A stretch of DNA of 46,861 bases. Origin: UBA1731 sp045595285 (GTDB lineage: Bacteria > Verrucomicrobiota > Kiritimatiellia > RFP12 > UBA1067). The notes below the pieces were generated by a model. The model had not been told where the DNA came from and ran no database searches. It worked only from the letters and a program-made list of their open reading frames with translations. The stretch spans positions 1 to 46,861 of the forward strand of contig JAZOAC010000017.1 of NCBI GenBank assembly GCA_045595285.1, given 5' to 3'. Both the position numbers and the translations under genes were made by a program. Numbering within the stretch: the first letter of the stretch is position 1; each line of letters opens with the position of its first letter. Positions 9,071-18,333 of the stretch are shown here, piece by piece.

Positions 9071-11524
9071 TCACGGGGCGAAGTCAAGAACACGCACTGT
9101 CTCGCCCGGAATCTCCACGAGACGCCGGCCACCGTCAAACATCCATTCGACGCCGCCAATGAGCTCCTTCGCGCACGTCCTACCGGAAAGCGAGGTGAGC
9201 GTGGCGGACTTCTTTCCGGCGGAGAGATTGTACACAGTGACATAGCGCTCTCCGAACTGTTCGGTCACGATATCGGGGCTATTGGAGGCGAGCAGTCTGT
9301 TCACCGGCCGCCACCCCGCCTCACCCACGCGGATGCACAGAGGCAAATATTTTTTGAAAATCCCCCGGTCGCGGTTGTAACAGTCAGGATTGGCGAAATA
9401 GTGGTTTTTGCTGGACGAGATCGGCGAGAAGAATCCTGGGTACATACCGTAAGCAAGAGCGCGCTGCATGTACTTTTCAACCTTATCCGGGGTAAACGCT
9501 TCAAAGTCGGTGTTCATCAGAAAACAGAACGGCTTCGCTCCGGCAAGGCAGCGTGAATACATCAAGGCGGCGTCGGTCCACGGCGTCCATCCCCCGTTGC
9601 GCCCCCAGTCGATTTCCGTACCCATCACATCGAGGTGCGGCGCAAGCCACCACCACGCAAGAGGCGTGCCGTTCGCCATCGTGCGGCGGCCGATGGCGCG
9701 CGCGCGGCTCCATGCCCCGCGCACGTACTCGTAGCCCATCATCCCCTTGAAGACGCACGGCCGGAAGTCGCCTGACGAGAATACGAGCGGCGTATCCATG
9801 CCTGCGAAGTTTCTGCGGTTGAAGTCGAGCGGCGCGGTGACATACAGCTCGGCCGAATCCACATATTCGCCGTCAAGCCCCTCCGGAAACCCGCCGCGGT
9901 AACGAGCGGCGAAACTCCCGTCGCCGATCTTGGCGGCAAACTCGCAGTCCGGCCCCTGTCCGGGTGCGCAGTTCATGTTCCAGACGATTCCGTTGCACCA
10001 GGGGGTGTCGAGGATTCGTCCGCAAGGGTTGCCGTCTTTGTCGAGAATCCGGCAACGTTTCCAGGCGCGGGCCAGCGGATTGTATCCGCGCTGTCCGTGC
10101 GGTATCTCGGCGATGCGCAGGGCCTCGGCAATGCACTCCTGCATGGTGGCCCGACTGCGTCCATCCTGTCCCTTGACAGGCATCCACCATGTCGTAGGTT
10201 CGGTGTAGCGATAGGTGGTGATGCCGTGTTTGTCGTCCCAATCCGTCTCGCCATCGCCTTCCTTCACGGCAAAGCCGAAGTCCTCCCAGCCCGCCACTCC
10301 CGATATGGGTTTGAACGCCATCCAGTTGCCCTGTCTCGTCTGTTTGACCTGATTGTACTCTGGGAAGAGCCGCTGATAGGCGGCAAGCGCCCCTCTGAAA
10401 CCGTCGGCGGCGGGAAACTGAAAGACGACAAAGCCAAAGCGGGCGGAATTCTTCTCGGGCACAAGGGCGAAGTCGAATGCGGCATACATAAGGCGCATGC
10501 CGCCGTGCAGGGAGAGGCGGGAGAAGGCGGGCCAGCGCGGATCGAAGGCGATCGCGACACCCTGCCCGTCAACCGATGCGGCGATGAACGGCCAGCGCGA
10601 GAAAGAGCCGGCGCCGCAGGGTGCGGCGGAGACGTCGCGCAGGTCGAGAACGGAGTCGGTCACGTCAATCCGGGACCGCGGCGCATCGAAGTACAGGCGC
10701 TTCGCGCCGCCAAGAGGCTTGGCCCATACAAGCGTGAGCGCACGATCGCCGCCCTGCACGGACTCTGCGACAACGTCGAAGAACTCGGCTCCGTCGCGCA
10801 TCGTGCGCTTCACGTCAAGGCGCACGCCCTTCGCGGCGTCGGCGACGCGGCAGAACCCTCCGCCGACCTTGGCGTCGCGCAGGAGAAAGCAAGGCGAATC
10901 GGGCGCGGAAACCGTCTTCACGGGAATGCCGTCGAAGTTGGCGGAACTGCCGTCCGTCCCCAGAAGCTCCACCTTCGGGGAACGGAAGCGGACGCACAAT
11001 GCAGGATCGTTCCGCGCCATCAGATGCACGAACAGGCGCTTGACGGGTTTGGGCGGAATCAGCGTCACCGTGCGGCCCGTCCATTCACACGGCGTCGCCG
11101 GGAAAAACGCTTTGCGCCCCCAGAGATGGTCGCCGTCGGCATACGACACATCGACGTGTATGAGCACTTCGCCGGTTCCGCCGGACTTTTCCACTTTGCC
11201 GTCCGCACTGATTCTGACCGGCTCCGGCACCTTCTGGTCGAGCGGCACGCTCCACATGACGTCGCATTTCGTTTCTTCGCCGCTTCGCGGCCGGCAGACG
11301 TACTCGCGGTCTTCAAGGGTGAAGCCGCCTGCATACGGACGCGGCTTAAACCGATCAAGCTCCAAGGTTTCAACGCTGGCGGCGGTGTCGAGCGACGCAA
11401 AAACATCCTCCGCACAGACCGGATGCGCGACCGCCGCCGCACAAACCGCAATCAACGCCAGGCGCACGCGCCTGCGAATGCGCGCGTCAGCGGACGACAA
11501 TGCTGAATCTGCCGTATTTCGCAT
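9071..11524 (-). CDS. Secreted putative glycoside hydrolase, family not recognised
   Basis: The start at 11524 gives 817 residues with a signal peptide ending near AHPVCA; the start lies inside the LamG gene's 3' end, so translation is probably coupled. The N-terminal half is beta-rich; the C-terminal half looks like a TIM barrel, with acidic strand ends such as GLDGEYVDSAE and MGTEIDWG and aromatic-rich segments (LAWWWLAPH) typical of carbohydrate enzymes. I cannot assign a CAZy family. The context (LamG partner, operator-bearing promoter upstream) supports extracellular polysaccharide degradation. Confidence 0.55.
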   Translation of the reverse strand: MRNTADSALSSADARIRRRVRLALIAVCAAAVAHPVCAEDVFASLDTAASVETLELDRFKPRPYAGGFTLEDREYVCRPRSGEETKCDVMWSVPLDQKVPEPVRISADGKVEKSGGTGEVLIHVDVSYADGDHLWGRKAFFPATPCEWTGRTVTLIPPKPVKRLFVHLMARNDPALCVRFRSPKVELLGTDGSSANFDGIPVKTVSAPDSPCFLLRDAKVGGGFCRVADAAKGVRLDVKRTMRDGAEFFDVVAESVQGGDRALTLVWAKPLGGAKRLYFDAPRSRIDVTDSVLDLRDVSAAPCGAGSFSRWPFIAASVDGQGVAIAFDPRWPAFSRLSLHGGMRLMYAAFDFALVPEKNSARFGFVVFQFPAADGFRGALAAYQRLFPEYNQVKQTRQGNWMAFKPISGVAGWEDFGFAVKEGDGETDWDDKHGITTYRYTEPTTWWMPVKGQDGRSRATMQECIAEALRIAEIPHGQRGYNPLARAWKRCRILDKDGNPCGRILDTPWCNGIVWNMNCAPGQGPDCEFAAKIGDGSFAARYRGGFPEGLDGEYVDSAELYVTAPLDFNRRNFAGMDTPLVFSSGDFRPCVFKGMMGYEYVRGAWSRARAIGRRTMANGTPLAWWWLAPHLDVMGTEIDWGRNGGWTPWTDAALMYSRCLAGAKPFCFLMNTDFEAFTPDKVEKYMQRALAYGMYPGFFSPISSSKNHYFANPDCYNRDRGIFKKYLPLCIRVGEAGWRPVNRLLASNSPDIVTEQFGERYVTVYNLSAGKKSATLTSLSGRTCAKELIGGVEWMFDGGRRLVEIPGETVRVLDFAP

Positions 11525-13358
11525 ATACGAGAAAATCTTCCGGATCGAGTGCGCGCGCCGTGTATCGGACTTCGTCGAACCAGCCTTGCATCGGATGATT
11601 GTTGAGATTCTCGCCGCCAAGCGAGAAGGCTACATCCCTCATCAGGGACGGACAGTCGACGAGCGGTCCGTCCAGTTCCAGAACTTTAGCCTCGACATGG
11701 TCGATATAAATGCGTATCTTGGGGTTTCCGCCGTCCGATTCGCGATATACGACGGCGTAATGGTGCATCGCACCATCGTTGCATCTGTCGGCATACTCGG
11801 AACGCATTATGTTCCAGTATTCGCATTTGGCAAAACCGCTCCCGTCCGCCTTGTCGACGACACAGTAGAGGTTGAAATCGAACCTGTCCATGTTGAAAGC
11901 GAGACTCCACGCATACGAGGTGTCGATCCACCCAGGGACATCACTGACGAACGCACCTTTGACCCCAAATACAGACGTCCGGTAGCGGCCGCCCGCGTCG
12001 TTTCCGAGGACCACTCTCCATCCGTCAACATCGGGCCGCCAGTACGCTTCGACCGTGAAGTCGGAGGAAGAGAGGGCTTTCGCGTCGGACATGACAAACG
12101 AAGGGCCTTTCCCGAAAATATCTCCAGGGGCGTTCTTCGGTCCCGCCTGAACGAACGCGCACACGGTGTTTGCACGCATCTTTCCATCGGCAAACTTCAC
12201 CGCGGACTGCTTTCGATGGGTGACATTCGAGGCATGGCAGTCCATTGTGAGTGTGCCGATCGATGCGTCGGAATACGACCACGTCAGCGGCGTGACCACA
12301 CCGTCTCCGGTCGGTGCGAAAGCTGGGGCGCCGTCAACCGCATACGTATACTGGTTCGTCCCGTCCCCTTCCACGGCGGAACGCCACGAAGCCTCGTTCA
12401 TCACGGTTCCAAGGGACTGACCGGGACTTTCCTTTTCGAACGACCAATGGAAGCGCGTCTCGGGAAGAGCCGGCGGCATGGCGGAAGCCCTCATCAGTTC
12501 GGAAGCGGCAAGAACGCGGTCGGTCACGCGAAACGCCGCAAACCGGGCGGCAAAATTGCCGTTGTTATGGCCGAGAACAAAATCACCCGCCCCCGGATTC
12601 GGCGTTTGAGAGACTACGGAAACGGAACCGGAATGGTTATAATCGAGAATTACCGCAATCGTCTTCGTCGAGGCCGTGTAACTCACGGCAAGATGATGCC
12701 AAATGCCGGGAAGAATCGCCTTGCCGCTCGCTCCGCCGCCGGAAATATCGAGCATCACATTTTTGCTGTACTCGCCTCCGTAAAACACACGCACCGTCTT
12801 GTTCGTGCCGTTCTCGTATTTGTTTTCGAGACATACGGTAATGTTCTCGCTGTCGCCGAAAGAGATATTCTGGAGGCCGTCAGCCATCAGAAGCTCGTCG
12901 AACTTGAAGAAGAACTCCACCGTCCAGCCGTCGAGCCGGTTGAGCTCATTGCCCAAACCGGGAAACACGGTCCTCACGCCGGACACGATCTTCTGAGGCG
13001 CGTTGGTGACCCATGTCGTTTTAAGCGACCGGTACAGGTCTGTCCGGTAGACGCAGTCGGCGCGCCAGGTCGAATTCGTGTAGAGATAACGGCCGGGGAT
13101 GTCGTCCATAAAACTCGCGCTCGCCCCCTCCCCGACAACTATAGTGGCGGAACCTGGGCACAAATCACCGTTCACTTCGTTCAGCAACGGCACCGAGACC
13201 GCATCCGCGCCGTTCTCACCATCGGTGAACGGATAGAACGCAAGATCCGCCGCCGAGACCGCCGCGCTCCATGCGCAAACCGCGGCAAGGATTGAAAACA
13301 TCTTCATGTACGAGATATTGAAGCGCCCGACAAGGCATGCTGCAAGCTGCTTCTTCAT
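11487..13358 (-). CDS. Secreted LamG (concanavalin-like) domain protein
   Basis: This 623-residue protein has a signal peptide (AAVCAWSAAVSA) and two LamG/laminin-G-like jelly rolls, roughly residues 45-260 and 300-610. Each carries the family pattern of FTVEAYWR or WTVEFFFKF strands, HHYAVVY or WHHLAVSY, and WFDEVRYTARAL near the end. These domains bind carbohydrate, so it probably tethers substrate at the cell surface. The ATG at 13358 has GGAGGG 6 bp upstream and overlaps the stop of a 24-codon leader gene. Its 3' end overlaps the following putative glycosidase. Confidence 0.75.
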   Translation of the reverse strand: MKKQLAACLVGRFNISYMKMFSILAAVCAWSAAVSAADLAFYPFTDGENGADAVSVPLLNEVNGDLCPGSATIVVGEGASASFMDDIPGRYLYTNSTWRADCVYRTDLYRSLKTTWVTNAPQKIVSGVRTVFPGLGNELNRLDGWTVEFFFKFDELLMADGLQNISFGDSENITVCLENKYENGTNKTVRVFYGGEYSKNVMLDISGGGASGKAILPGIWHHLAVSYTASTKTIAVILDYNHSGSVSVVSQTPNPGAGDFVLGHNNGNFAARFAAFRVTDRVLAASELMRASAMPPALPETRFHWSFEKESPGQSLGTVMNEASWRSAVEGDGTNQYTYAVDGAPAFAPTGDGVVTPLTWSYSDASIGTLTMDCHASNVTHRKQSAVKFADGKMRANTVCAFVQAGPKNAPGDIFGKGPSFVMSDAKALSSSDFTVEAYWRPDVDGWRVVLGNDAGGRYRTSVFGVKGAFVSDVPGWIDTSYAWSLAFNMDRFDFNLYCVVDKADGSGFAKCEYWNIMRSEYADRCNDGAMHHYAVVYRESDGGNPKIRIYIDHVEAKVLELDGPLVDCPSLMRDVAFSLGGENLNNHPMQGWFDEVRYTARALDPEDFLVYAKYGRFSIVVR

Positions 13359-13429
13359 GACATGCCCTCCGCAAGAATATCTATTGCGGGAAAACGACCC
13401 TTCGTCAAATTGTTGTGCTCTTTTTGCAT
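13355..13429 (-). CDS. 24-residue leader gene coupled to the LamG gene
   Basis: A short ORF (MQKEHNNLTKGR...AEGMS) has a perfect AAGGAGG 9 bp before its ATG and lies about 20 bp after the promoter start region. Its TGA overlaps the ATG of the LamG gene (ATGA). It could be a translational-coupling leader or a small protein. It is not visibly an attenuator: there is no run of one amino acid. Confidence 0.55.
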   Translation of the reverse strand: MQKEHNNLTKGRFPAIDILAEGMS

Positions 13430-13454
13430 AGATACAATCCTCCTTTTTCGTTTC

Positions 13455-13484
13455 ATTATATCACGAGGACGATTTATGTCGCAA
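13455..13484 (-). promoter_or_regulatory. Promoter of the LamG-glycosidase operon
   Basis: On the minus strand, TTGCGA (13479-13484), 18 bp, TATAAT (13455-13460). The operator palindrome at 13487-13500 ends 2 bp upstream of the -35. Confidence 0.72.
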
Positions 13485-13486
13485 TC

Positions 13487-13500
13487 CCTGTATAGACAGG
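13487..13500. promoter_or_regulatory. Putative GntR-LacI operator, site 2
   Basis: CCTGTATAGACAGG has 5-bp inverted arms around ATAG. It is identical to the site at 21142-21155 and sits 2 bp upstream of the -35 of the LamG operon. On the plus strand it also overlaps the relic promoter of the regulator fragment. Confidence 0.65.
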
Positions 13501-13628
13501 CTATCTGCGCCATGGTATACTTCGGCGCATGAAATATCTGGAAATATACGCTTCGCTGAGGAACAGCATAACGAAACAGGAATTCGGCCCCGACCGCCGC
13601 CTTCCAAGCGAACCCGAACTGTGCCGCC
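13487..13628. repeat. 142-bp duplicate of the regulator's promoter and 5' end, copy A
   Basis: It matches 21142-21283 at 141 of 142 positions (single difference C13601 versus A21256). It includes the operator, the TAGACA/TATACT promoter, the TGCGCC/GGCGCA inverted repeat flanking the -10, and 33 codons of the GntR gene. Homology stops abruptly at both ends. Confidence 0.95.
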
Positions 13629-13633
13629 GCTGA
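13529..13633 (+). pseudogene. GntR-LacI regulator gene fragment
   Basis: The first 33 codons of the intact regulator at 21184, with one substitution (I25L), are followed by an Arg codon and a TGA stop (13631-13633). It lacks the recognition helix and the whole ligand domain, so it cannot work as a regulator. It is a recent duplication or recombination remnant, because identity is nearly complete. It separates the GH78-like and LamG operons. Confidence 0.85.
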
Positions 13634-13673
13634 TGATCCCCGTGGACACCGGCGCGGGCACTACGGCGAAACC

Positions 13674-15434
13674 TCATTCGACGCGTCGCCGAACCTTGAC
13701 GCCATCCGGAGCCGAGATCTCCGTTTTCAACGTCCCGTCACGCATTTTCAGCACCTTCACTTCGACCGGCCCGAGCGGAGTCGCAAGCGCCCCTTCGGCC
13801 CATTCGAGATCTCCGAGGAAAGGCCGCACCTCCACCTCGCCGCATCCCGGCGTCAACGGCCTTACGCCGAGCACGTTGCGTATGATCCACGCGGCGGGAT
13901 ACGAACTCCAGCCGTGGCAAAGCGAATTACGGCAGCGTTTGTAGCAAAAATCCCCGAAATCGGCATGGACATTCGGACGTCCCGGGACGGGCATTTCATC
14001 CACCCGCACGGCGTTGTTCGTCCAGGAGACGTCGAAACCTTCCCAGAAACTCGTCGCGCCCATGTCGAGCATCGCCCCCCAGTAGTCGCGCAGCGAGTCC
14101 AGCGCATGCCGCCGTTCGCCGGCCTTGAACATGGCCTCCAGCATGAAGCCGCCGAAAAACGTGGACATCCCCTTAAGGCCGTCTTTGCCCAGCGACTGCG
14201 AAAACATCTCGCCCGGATCGCGCAGGCCGTAAAGCGCCAGCATCGCCGCAGCGGCCTTCGAGTCATGGTGGGAAAGGCCCTTAAGAGCGGTCTTTTCCGC
14301 CTTGGCCGCAAGATCGGCGGCAACGGTTTCGTCTCCGAGGGCACGGAAGATCTCCGAACCGATCCTGAAAGTCCGCGAAAAAAGCGCCTGGTGACCTGCC
14401 CTGGCCGCCGGGGGGGTCTTCCGCGTGGGCCAGTCGAGAACGGCGTTCGAGATCGTGCATGAACCGTCAATGGCGATGTGACGCGATAGGTTTTCGTACA
14501 TCCCGGCGATGTATTCCTTGCGAGAACGCAGGAACGAATCGTCCCCCGAAGAGAAGTAATGTTCATATGCCCCTGCCAGCCACCACATCGAATAGCTCGG
14601 GATACACATCCATTCGTCCGGCGGAGTGATGTCTGCAAGATATCCGAGCGAATCGGTTATGACCTTGTCCGCCCCGTAGACCGCAAGGATCGTCAGAATC
14701 TGCGGATACATGTCGCCCGCCCATACGAGACGGTCGCGCTTGATGCCGTCCCAGATGAAACGCTGGGCGCAGAGATGGGCGGTATGCGCCGCCGTGTCGA
14801 AGATGCGGTTCAGCCTTTCGTCGCTCGAACGGAAATGACCCGCCTTCTTCCACGGACGCATTTTCGACACCGCCATCACGTATTCCAGCTGCAGCGTTCC
14901 CGGCTCCAAAAGATCTATGCGGACGAACCTGAATCCCATGTCGCCGAAAAAGCGCATCCCGTTCGATATAAGATCCTCGGTCATGTCGCGCATACCGTGT
15001 CCGTTGCATGCGCCGTTCTCCTTCAGGTCGCTCATCGCCTCGGTGACGGATTCCCCGAGACGGATGCGGCATTTCACGGTGGAGCGCGTAAGCGCCTTGT
15101 CCTCGGTGAAAAGCCCGCATCCTATCTCTATCCCGCCGTGTATTTCACGGCCGAAGTCGAGCAGTATCGCCGGGTTCTCGCCGTTGTTCGTGAACAAGGC
15201 CCCGTCCCCTTTCCAGAATTTTCCTTCCGGAATCTGGGCATAGCGGCGTGAGACAAGCGCTCGTTCGTTCGCGATCGAACGCTTTTCACCGTCAGGCGTC
15301 ATCCACATTATCCGCACGGGACGGACGTAGGTGGAGACACGGGGGTCGGCGAACTCCCAGGCTTGAGCACGGAGCAGCACCGACAGGACAATCAACAAAG
15401 GCAATGTTCTTTTCATTCCACACACCGGATTCAT
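13674..15434 (-). CDS. Secreted GH78-like (alpha-L-rhamnosidase-type) six-hairpin glycosidase
   Basis: This 586-residue protein has a signal peptide (LPLLIVLSVLLRAQA). The motif DGIKRDRLVWAGD at 229-241 is characteristic of GH78 alpha-L-rhamnosidases and close relatives, and an (alpha/alpha)6 catalytic region plus a C-terminal beta-sandwich follow. The reaction would be hydrolysis of terminal alpha-linked rhamnose; the exact sugar is inferred. The ATG at 15434 overlaps the preceding GH42-like stop (ATGA); an alternative start is 15416. It is the last gene of the three-gene operon that begins at 21069. Confidence 0.8.
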   Translation of the reverse strand: MNPVCGMKRTLPLLIVLSVLLRAQAWEFADPRVSTYVRPVRIMWMTPDGEKRSIANERALVSRRYAQIPEGKFWKGDGALFTNNGENPAILLDFGREIHGGIEIGCGLFTEDKALTRSTVKCRIRLGESVTEAMSDLKENGACNGHGMRDMTEDLISNGMRFFGDMGFRFVRIDLLEPGTLQLEYVMAVSKMRPWKKAGHFRSSDERLNRIFDTAAHTAHLCAQRFIWDGIKRDRLVWAGDMYPQILTILAVYGADKVITDSLGYLADITPPDEWMCIPSYSMWWLAGAYEHYFSSGDDSFLRSRKEYIAGMYENLSRHIAIDGSCTISNAVLDWPTRKTPPAARAGHQALFSRTFRIGSEIFRALGDETVAADLAAKAEKTALKGLSHHDSKAAAAMLALYGLRDPGEMFSQSLGKDGLKGMSTFFGGFMLEAMFKAGERRHALDSLRDYWGAMLDMGATSFWEGFDVSWTNNAVRVDEMPVPGRPNVHADFGDFCYKRCRNSLCHGWSSYPAAWIIRNVLGVRPLTPGCGEVEVRPFLGDLEWAEGALATPLGPVEVKVLKMRDGTLKTEISAPDGVKVRRRVE

Positions 15435-18307
15435 TTCGTTTCAAGCAGCCACAACGCGGGCGTTTCGGATTTCAGCGTAAACCTGTCGGTGTCGCGGGCG
15501 ACGACCTCTCCCGTGAGGACATCGCGCACGAGACCGTACTTGCGCTCCAACCGCACCTCGCATACTCCGGACTGGTCGATCTGCCCCTTCTGCACGGCGC
15601 TTTCCGGCGGAATGGTGCAATCCTTCCCCGAGAACACCTCGAGAAGACCGGAATTCCTGCGCACGAGAAATCCCGGCTTCGTGAAGGCGTGGCAGCCGGC
15701 CTCCTCAAAGAGCTTCGCCCAGGCTTTTGCGCTGCGCGTCGGCACACCCGCGAAGACAGCCTTCGCGCCGCACGGCAGATCCTTCGTGACGAATGCGGCG
15801 GTTCCGTCGTCGATCCAGCGCTGGGACACCTTCGCCGCCGGATCGTCGGCATAGACTCTCGGACCCTCCCTGTATCCGGCGGGGGCCTGCCAGAACCGGT
15901 AGATTCCCCCGACGTCGTTTTTGGCGTCCACAGGCAACGGCTCCCGACGGAACTTCAGCGAGATTCCGGTGAGCTCCGTCATCGCTTTGGACGAAAAACC
16001 GTTATCACCCTGGATTCCCGGCGCGAAATTCCAGATGGCGCAGACTCCTTTTTTGTGCGTCCTGGCGATCAGCCTCCTCCGCATGGAATCGGAAACGTGG
16101 AATGCGTTGAGGAACACCACGGCCTTGTAGTCGCGCGTCGAGGAAGCGTAATCCTCCGGCGAAAGCAGGTCATACGCATAGCCGCAGAAGTTGAGCGTCT
16201 GCAGGGGATACACCACGAGGTTGTCGGCCGTCCTGGATGACGGCCAGTATGCCGGATGTCCATCCCGCCAGACCTCATCCGCATCCAGCACCACGGCTAC
16301 GTCGGCCGACTTCTCGGGCGGCGAGGCGAAAAGCCGTTCCCACGCCTTCACGCCGGCGGCGACCGGCTCGAGCGTTTCGGGACAGTCGGTCCAAAGCGTC
16401 TTGGTGTTGATGTTTGTGTAGGCGTTGAATGCCACAATGTGGTAGCCCGAACCGTACATGAACGAATTGGCCACGATCTTGGAATACGTCGCGCGCGTCT
16501 CGGCGGGGGTCTTGCAGCTCCAATGGGCCATGCTCTGCCCGTGCCGGTAGCAGATATGCGTGCGGATGTCGCCTTCGATGGTGGACAGTTTGCCGTACCT
16601 GTGGCAGAGACTGTGGAGATGACGGTGAAGACCGTCCGTCAGATTGTAGCCGCGCGTCGTCGCGAACAGCATGTCCACGTAAGGCGATGCGAGAATCTCC
16701 TCGCATCTGGCCGTCGACCCCTCGGGGTTGTAGGAAAGGACCACGTATCCGTGGTACGCTCCCGACAGCCTTCCGGGAAGCGAGGTCTTCACGGCCTTGC
16801 AGAGATGGAGGATGTAATCGGAGAACTCGCGGTGGTAGCAGTCATAATAGTCGTCGACCATCCTGTCGGAGGGAAGAGACCGGTCACGGATGAATCCGCC
16901 CCACCCCTGGCGTTCGACCTTGCCGGGGACCTTGGCGGACGCAAGCGTCACGTCATCCCGGCCCCATGCGGTCTGCAGCCCGGCATCGGTCCTGTACTTG
17001 TCGGCAAGGTAGCGGCGGAACGCGCGCGTCATCGCCACGCCCGTGTCCGGCATGGAATAGCATCCCGCCGGCATCCCGTCGCCCGAACCGCCGAAGGCCG
17101 TCCACACCCCGACCACGCGGCGTCCCCACGGGCGTGAGCGTATGTATTTGGCGAACTCCCCGATGATATGCGCACCGCGCTCGCGGTAAAGCTTCGACGC
17201 GAACGAAGGCGCGGGTTTGGTGCACCAGTAGTTGTAGATGTTCTGCTCCTTGCTGGGGACCGCAAACCCTGCGCATTCGTCCGGATGCTCCCTGGCCCAG
17301 TTGGCATCGTAGACGCCGCTTCCGTACGAGAAGAAGAAATACGCCTCTGGATAGGCCTTGATCATCTCCATCATCTGTTGATCGAGGATGTCGAAATCGT
17401 AGGTGCCGTCCTTGAGCCGGAATCGGTTGATTCCCTCCACCGAAATGAACTTCACCCCGGCCTTGCGCATATTGGCGAGATCCTTTCTCCGCCAGGAGCT
17501 GTCGGAAAGCTCGACGTGCATGTCGATGACCGGCGCATACGCCTTCCCGTCGATTTCGATGCCGGGGATATCGCCGGAATACACGATTCTGGCGTTCGGA
17601 TTCTCGTTGCCGGCGGCGACGGACGATCTTTCGAGCCGTTGACGCTCACGTTCCGTCCAGCCGCGGTAGCGGTCGAGCTCCTCTCCGATGCAGAAGCACT
17701 CCGGCATATTCCCCCACCGGCTCCACGGCGGACAGAACACGTCGCCCACCTCGATCGCGGCGGGCCAGGCGGAATCGTCGTACCCCGGGGTGTACCAGCC
17801 GTCCCGCTCGCCGGAAACGGCCCTGAAGGTCGCCGGAGAGGAATAGAGATCCTTTCGTGAACCGTCCGCGAAAACGATCTCGCCGCGCATGATCATGGCC
17901 CGGCACGTCGCCGCGGATCTGCTGTCGTTGAGTTTCACGGCGATTACGTTCACGCCCGGCTTGATTTTCCCCGTAAGATCGATCTCAGACGCCTTGATGT
18001 GCCCGAAAAACTTCCTGCACGGAGGCCAGATGGAGCCTTCCGCCTTCACACCGTTGAAATAGATGTCTCCGCCCTTTTCCAGATTGTAGCGGACATATGC
18101 CTTTTTGACCGGCTTGTCTGCGGTGAACGAACACCGCAGCCAGGCGTTGGTCGCCGGCTTGTCCGCCGGGCCGCAATAAATCCACTTGGCCAGAGAGGTG
18201 AACCTGTCGCATTCCCCCGAAACGGCTTCGGCGCGTCTTTCGCATCCCGTAAGGGTCGCGCATGACGCAATGGCCGCAAAAAGAATTCCCGATCCGAAAA
18301 ATTTCAT
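15431..18307 (-). CDS. GH42/clan-A-like glycosidase lipoprotein
   Basis: The start at 18307 is fixed by AAGGAG 5 bp upstream, giving 958 residues. The N-terminus has a lipobox (ATLTGC), so it is probably membrane-anchored. A GH2-type jelly roll (residues 40-170) precedes a beta-galactosidase-like TIM barrel; TIEGDIRTH (Glu578) resembles the nucleophile strand. The acid/base segment, normally bearing Glu, reads TAFGGSGDG (403-411), so activity may be altered. A class-I-amidotransferase-like domain follows at about 670-800 (VVLDADEVW, YKAVVFLNAF). It follows the beta-strand-repeat gene by 26 bp. Confidence 0.72.
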   Translation of the reverse strand: MKFFGSGILFAAIASCATLTGCERRAEAVSGECDRFTSLAKWIYCGPADKPATNAWLRCSFTADKPVKKAYVRYNLEKGGDIYFNGVKAEGSIWPPCRKFFGHIKASEIDLTGKIKPGVNVIAVKLNDSRSAATCRAMIMRGEIVFADGSRKDLYSSPATFRAVSGERDGWYTPGYDDSAWPAAIEVGDVFCPPWSRWGNMPECFCIGEELDRYRGWTERERQRLERSSVAAGNENPNARIVYSGDIPGIEIDGKAYAPVIDMHVELSDSSWRRKDLANMRKAGVKFISVEGINRFRLKDGTYDFDILDQQMMEMIKAYPEAYFFFSYGSGVYDANWAREHPDECAGFAVPSKEQNIYNYWCTKPAPSFASKLYRERGAHIIGEFAKYIRSRPWGRRVVGVWTAFGGSGDGMPAGCYSMPDTGVAMTRAFRRYLADKYRTDAGLQTAWGRDDVTLASAKVPGKVERQGWGGFIRDRSLPSDRMVDDYYDCYHREFSDYILHLCKAVKTSLPGRLSGAYHGYVVLSYNPEGSTARCEEILASPYVDMLFATTRGYNLTDGLHRHLHSLCHRYGKLSTIEGDIRTHICYRHGQSMAHWSCKTPAETRATYSKIVANSFMYGSGYHIVAFNAYTNINTKTLWTDCPETLEPVAAGVKAWERLFASPPEKSADVAVVLDADEVWRDGHPAYWPSSRTADNLVVYPLQTLNFCGYAYDLLSPEDYASSTRDYKAVVFLNAFHVSDSMRRRLIARTHKKGVCAIWNFAPGIQGDNGFSSKAMTELTGISLKFRREPLPVDAKNDVGGIYRFWQAPAGYREGPRVYADDPAAKVSQRWIDDGTAAFVTKDLPCGAKAVFAGVPTRSAKAWAKLFEEAGCHAFTKPGFLVRRNSGLLEVFSGKDCTIPPESAVQKGQIDQSGVCEVRLERKYGLVRDVLTGEVVARDTDRFTLKSETPALWLLETK

Positions 18308-18333
18308 TGTCACTCCTTTTCTTCCTTTTCTGT

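Noticed and set aside
10097..13295. Very long plus-strand open frames (469 and 932 codons) opposite the glycosidase and LamG genes
   Set aside because: They lack ribosome sites and recognisable domains and lie wholly antisense to genes with signal peptides and domain motifs. Long antisense frames are expected at this GC content.
13421..13440. TTGCATAGATACAA as a fourth operator copy
   Set aside because: The arms and spacing differ from the 14-bp palindrome and the segment overlaps the ribosome site and start of the 24-codon leader. The resemblance is probably chance.
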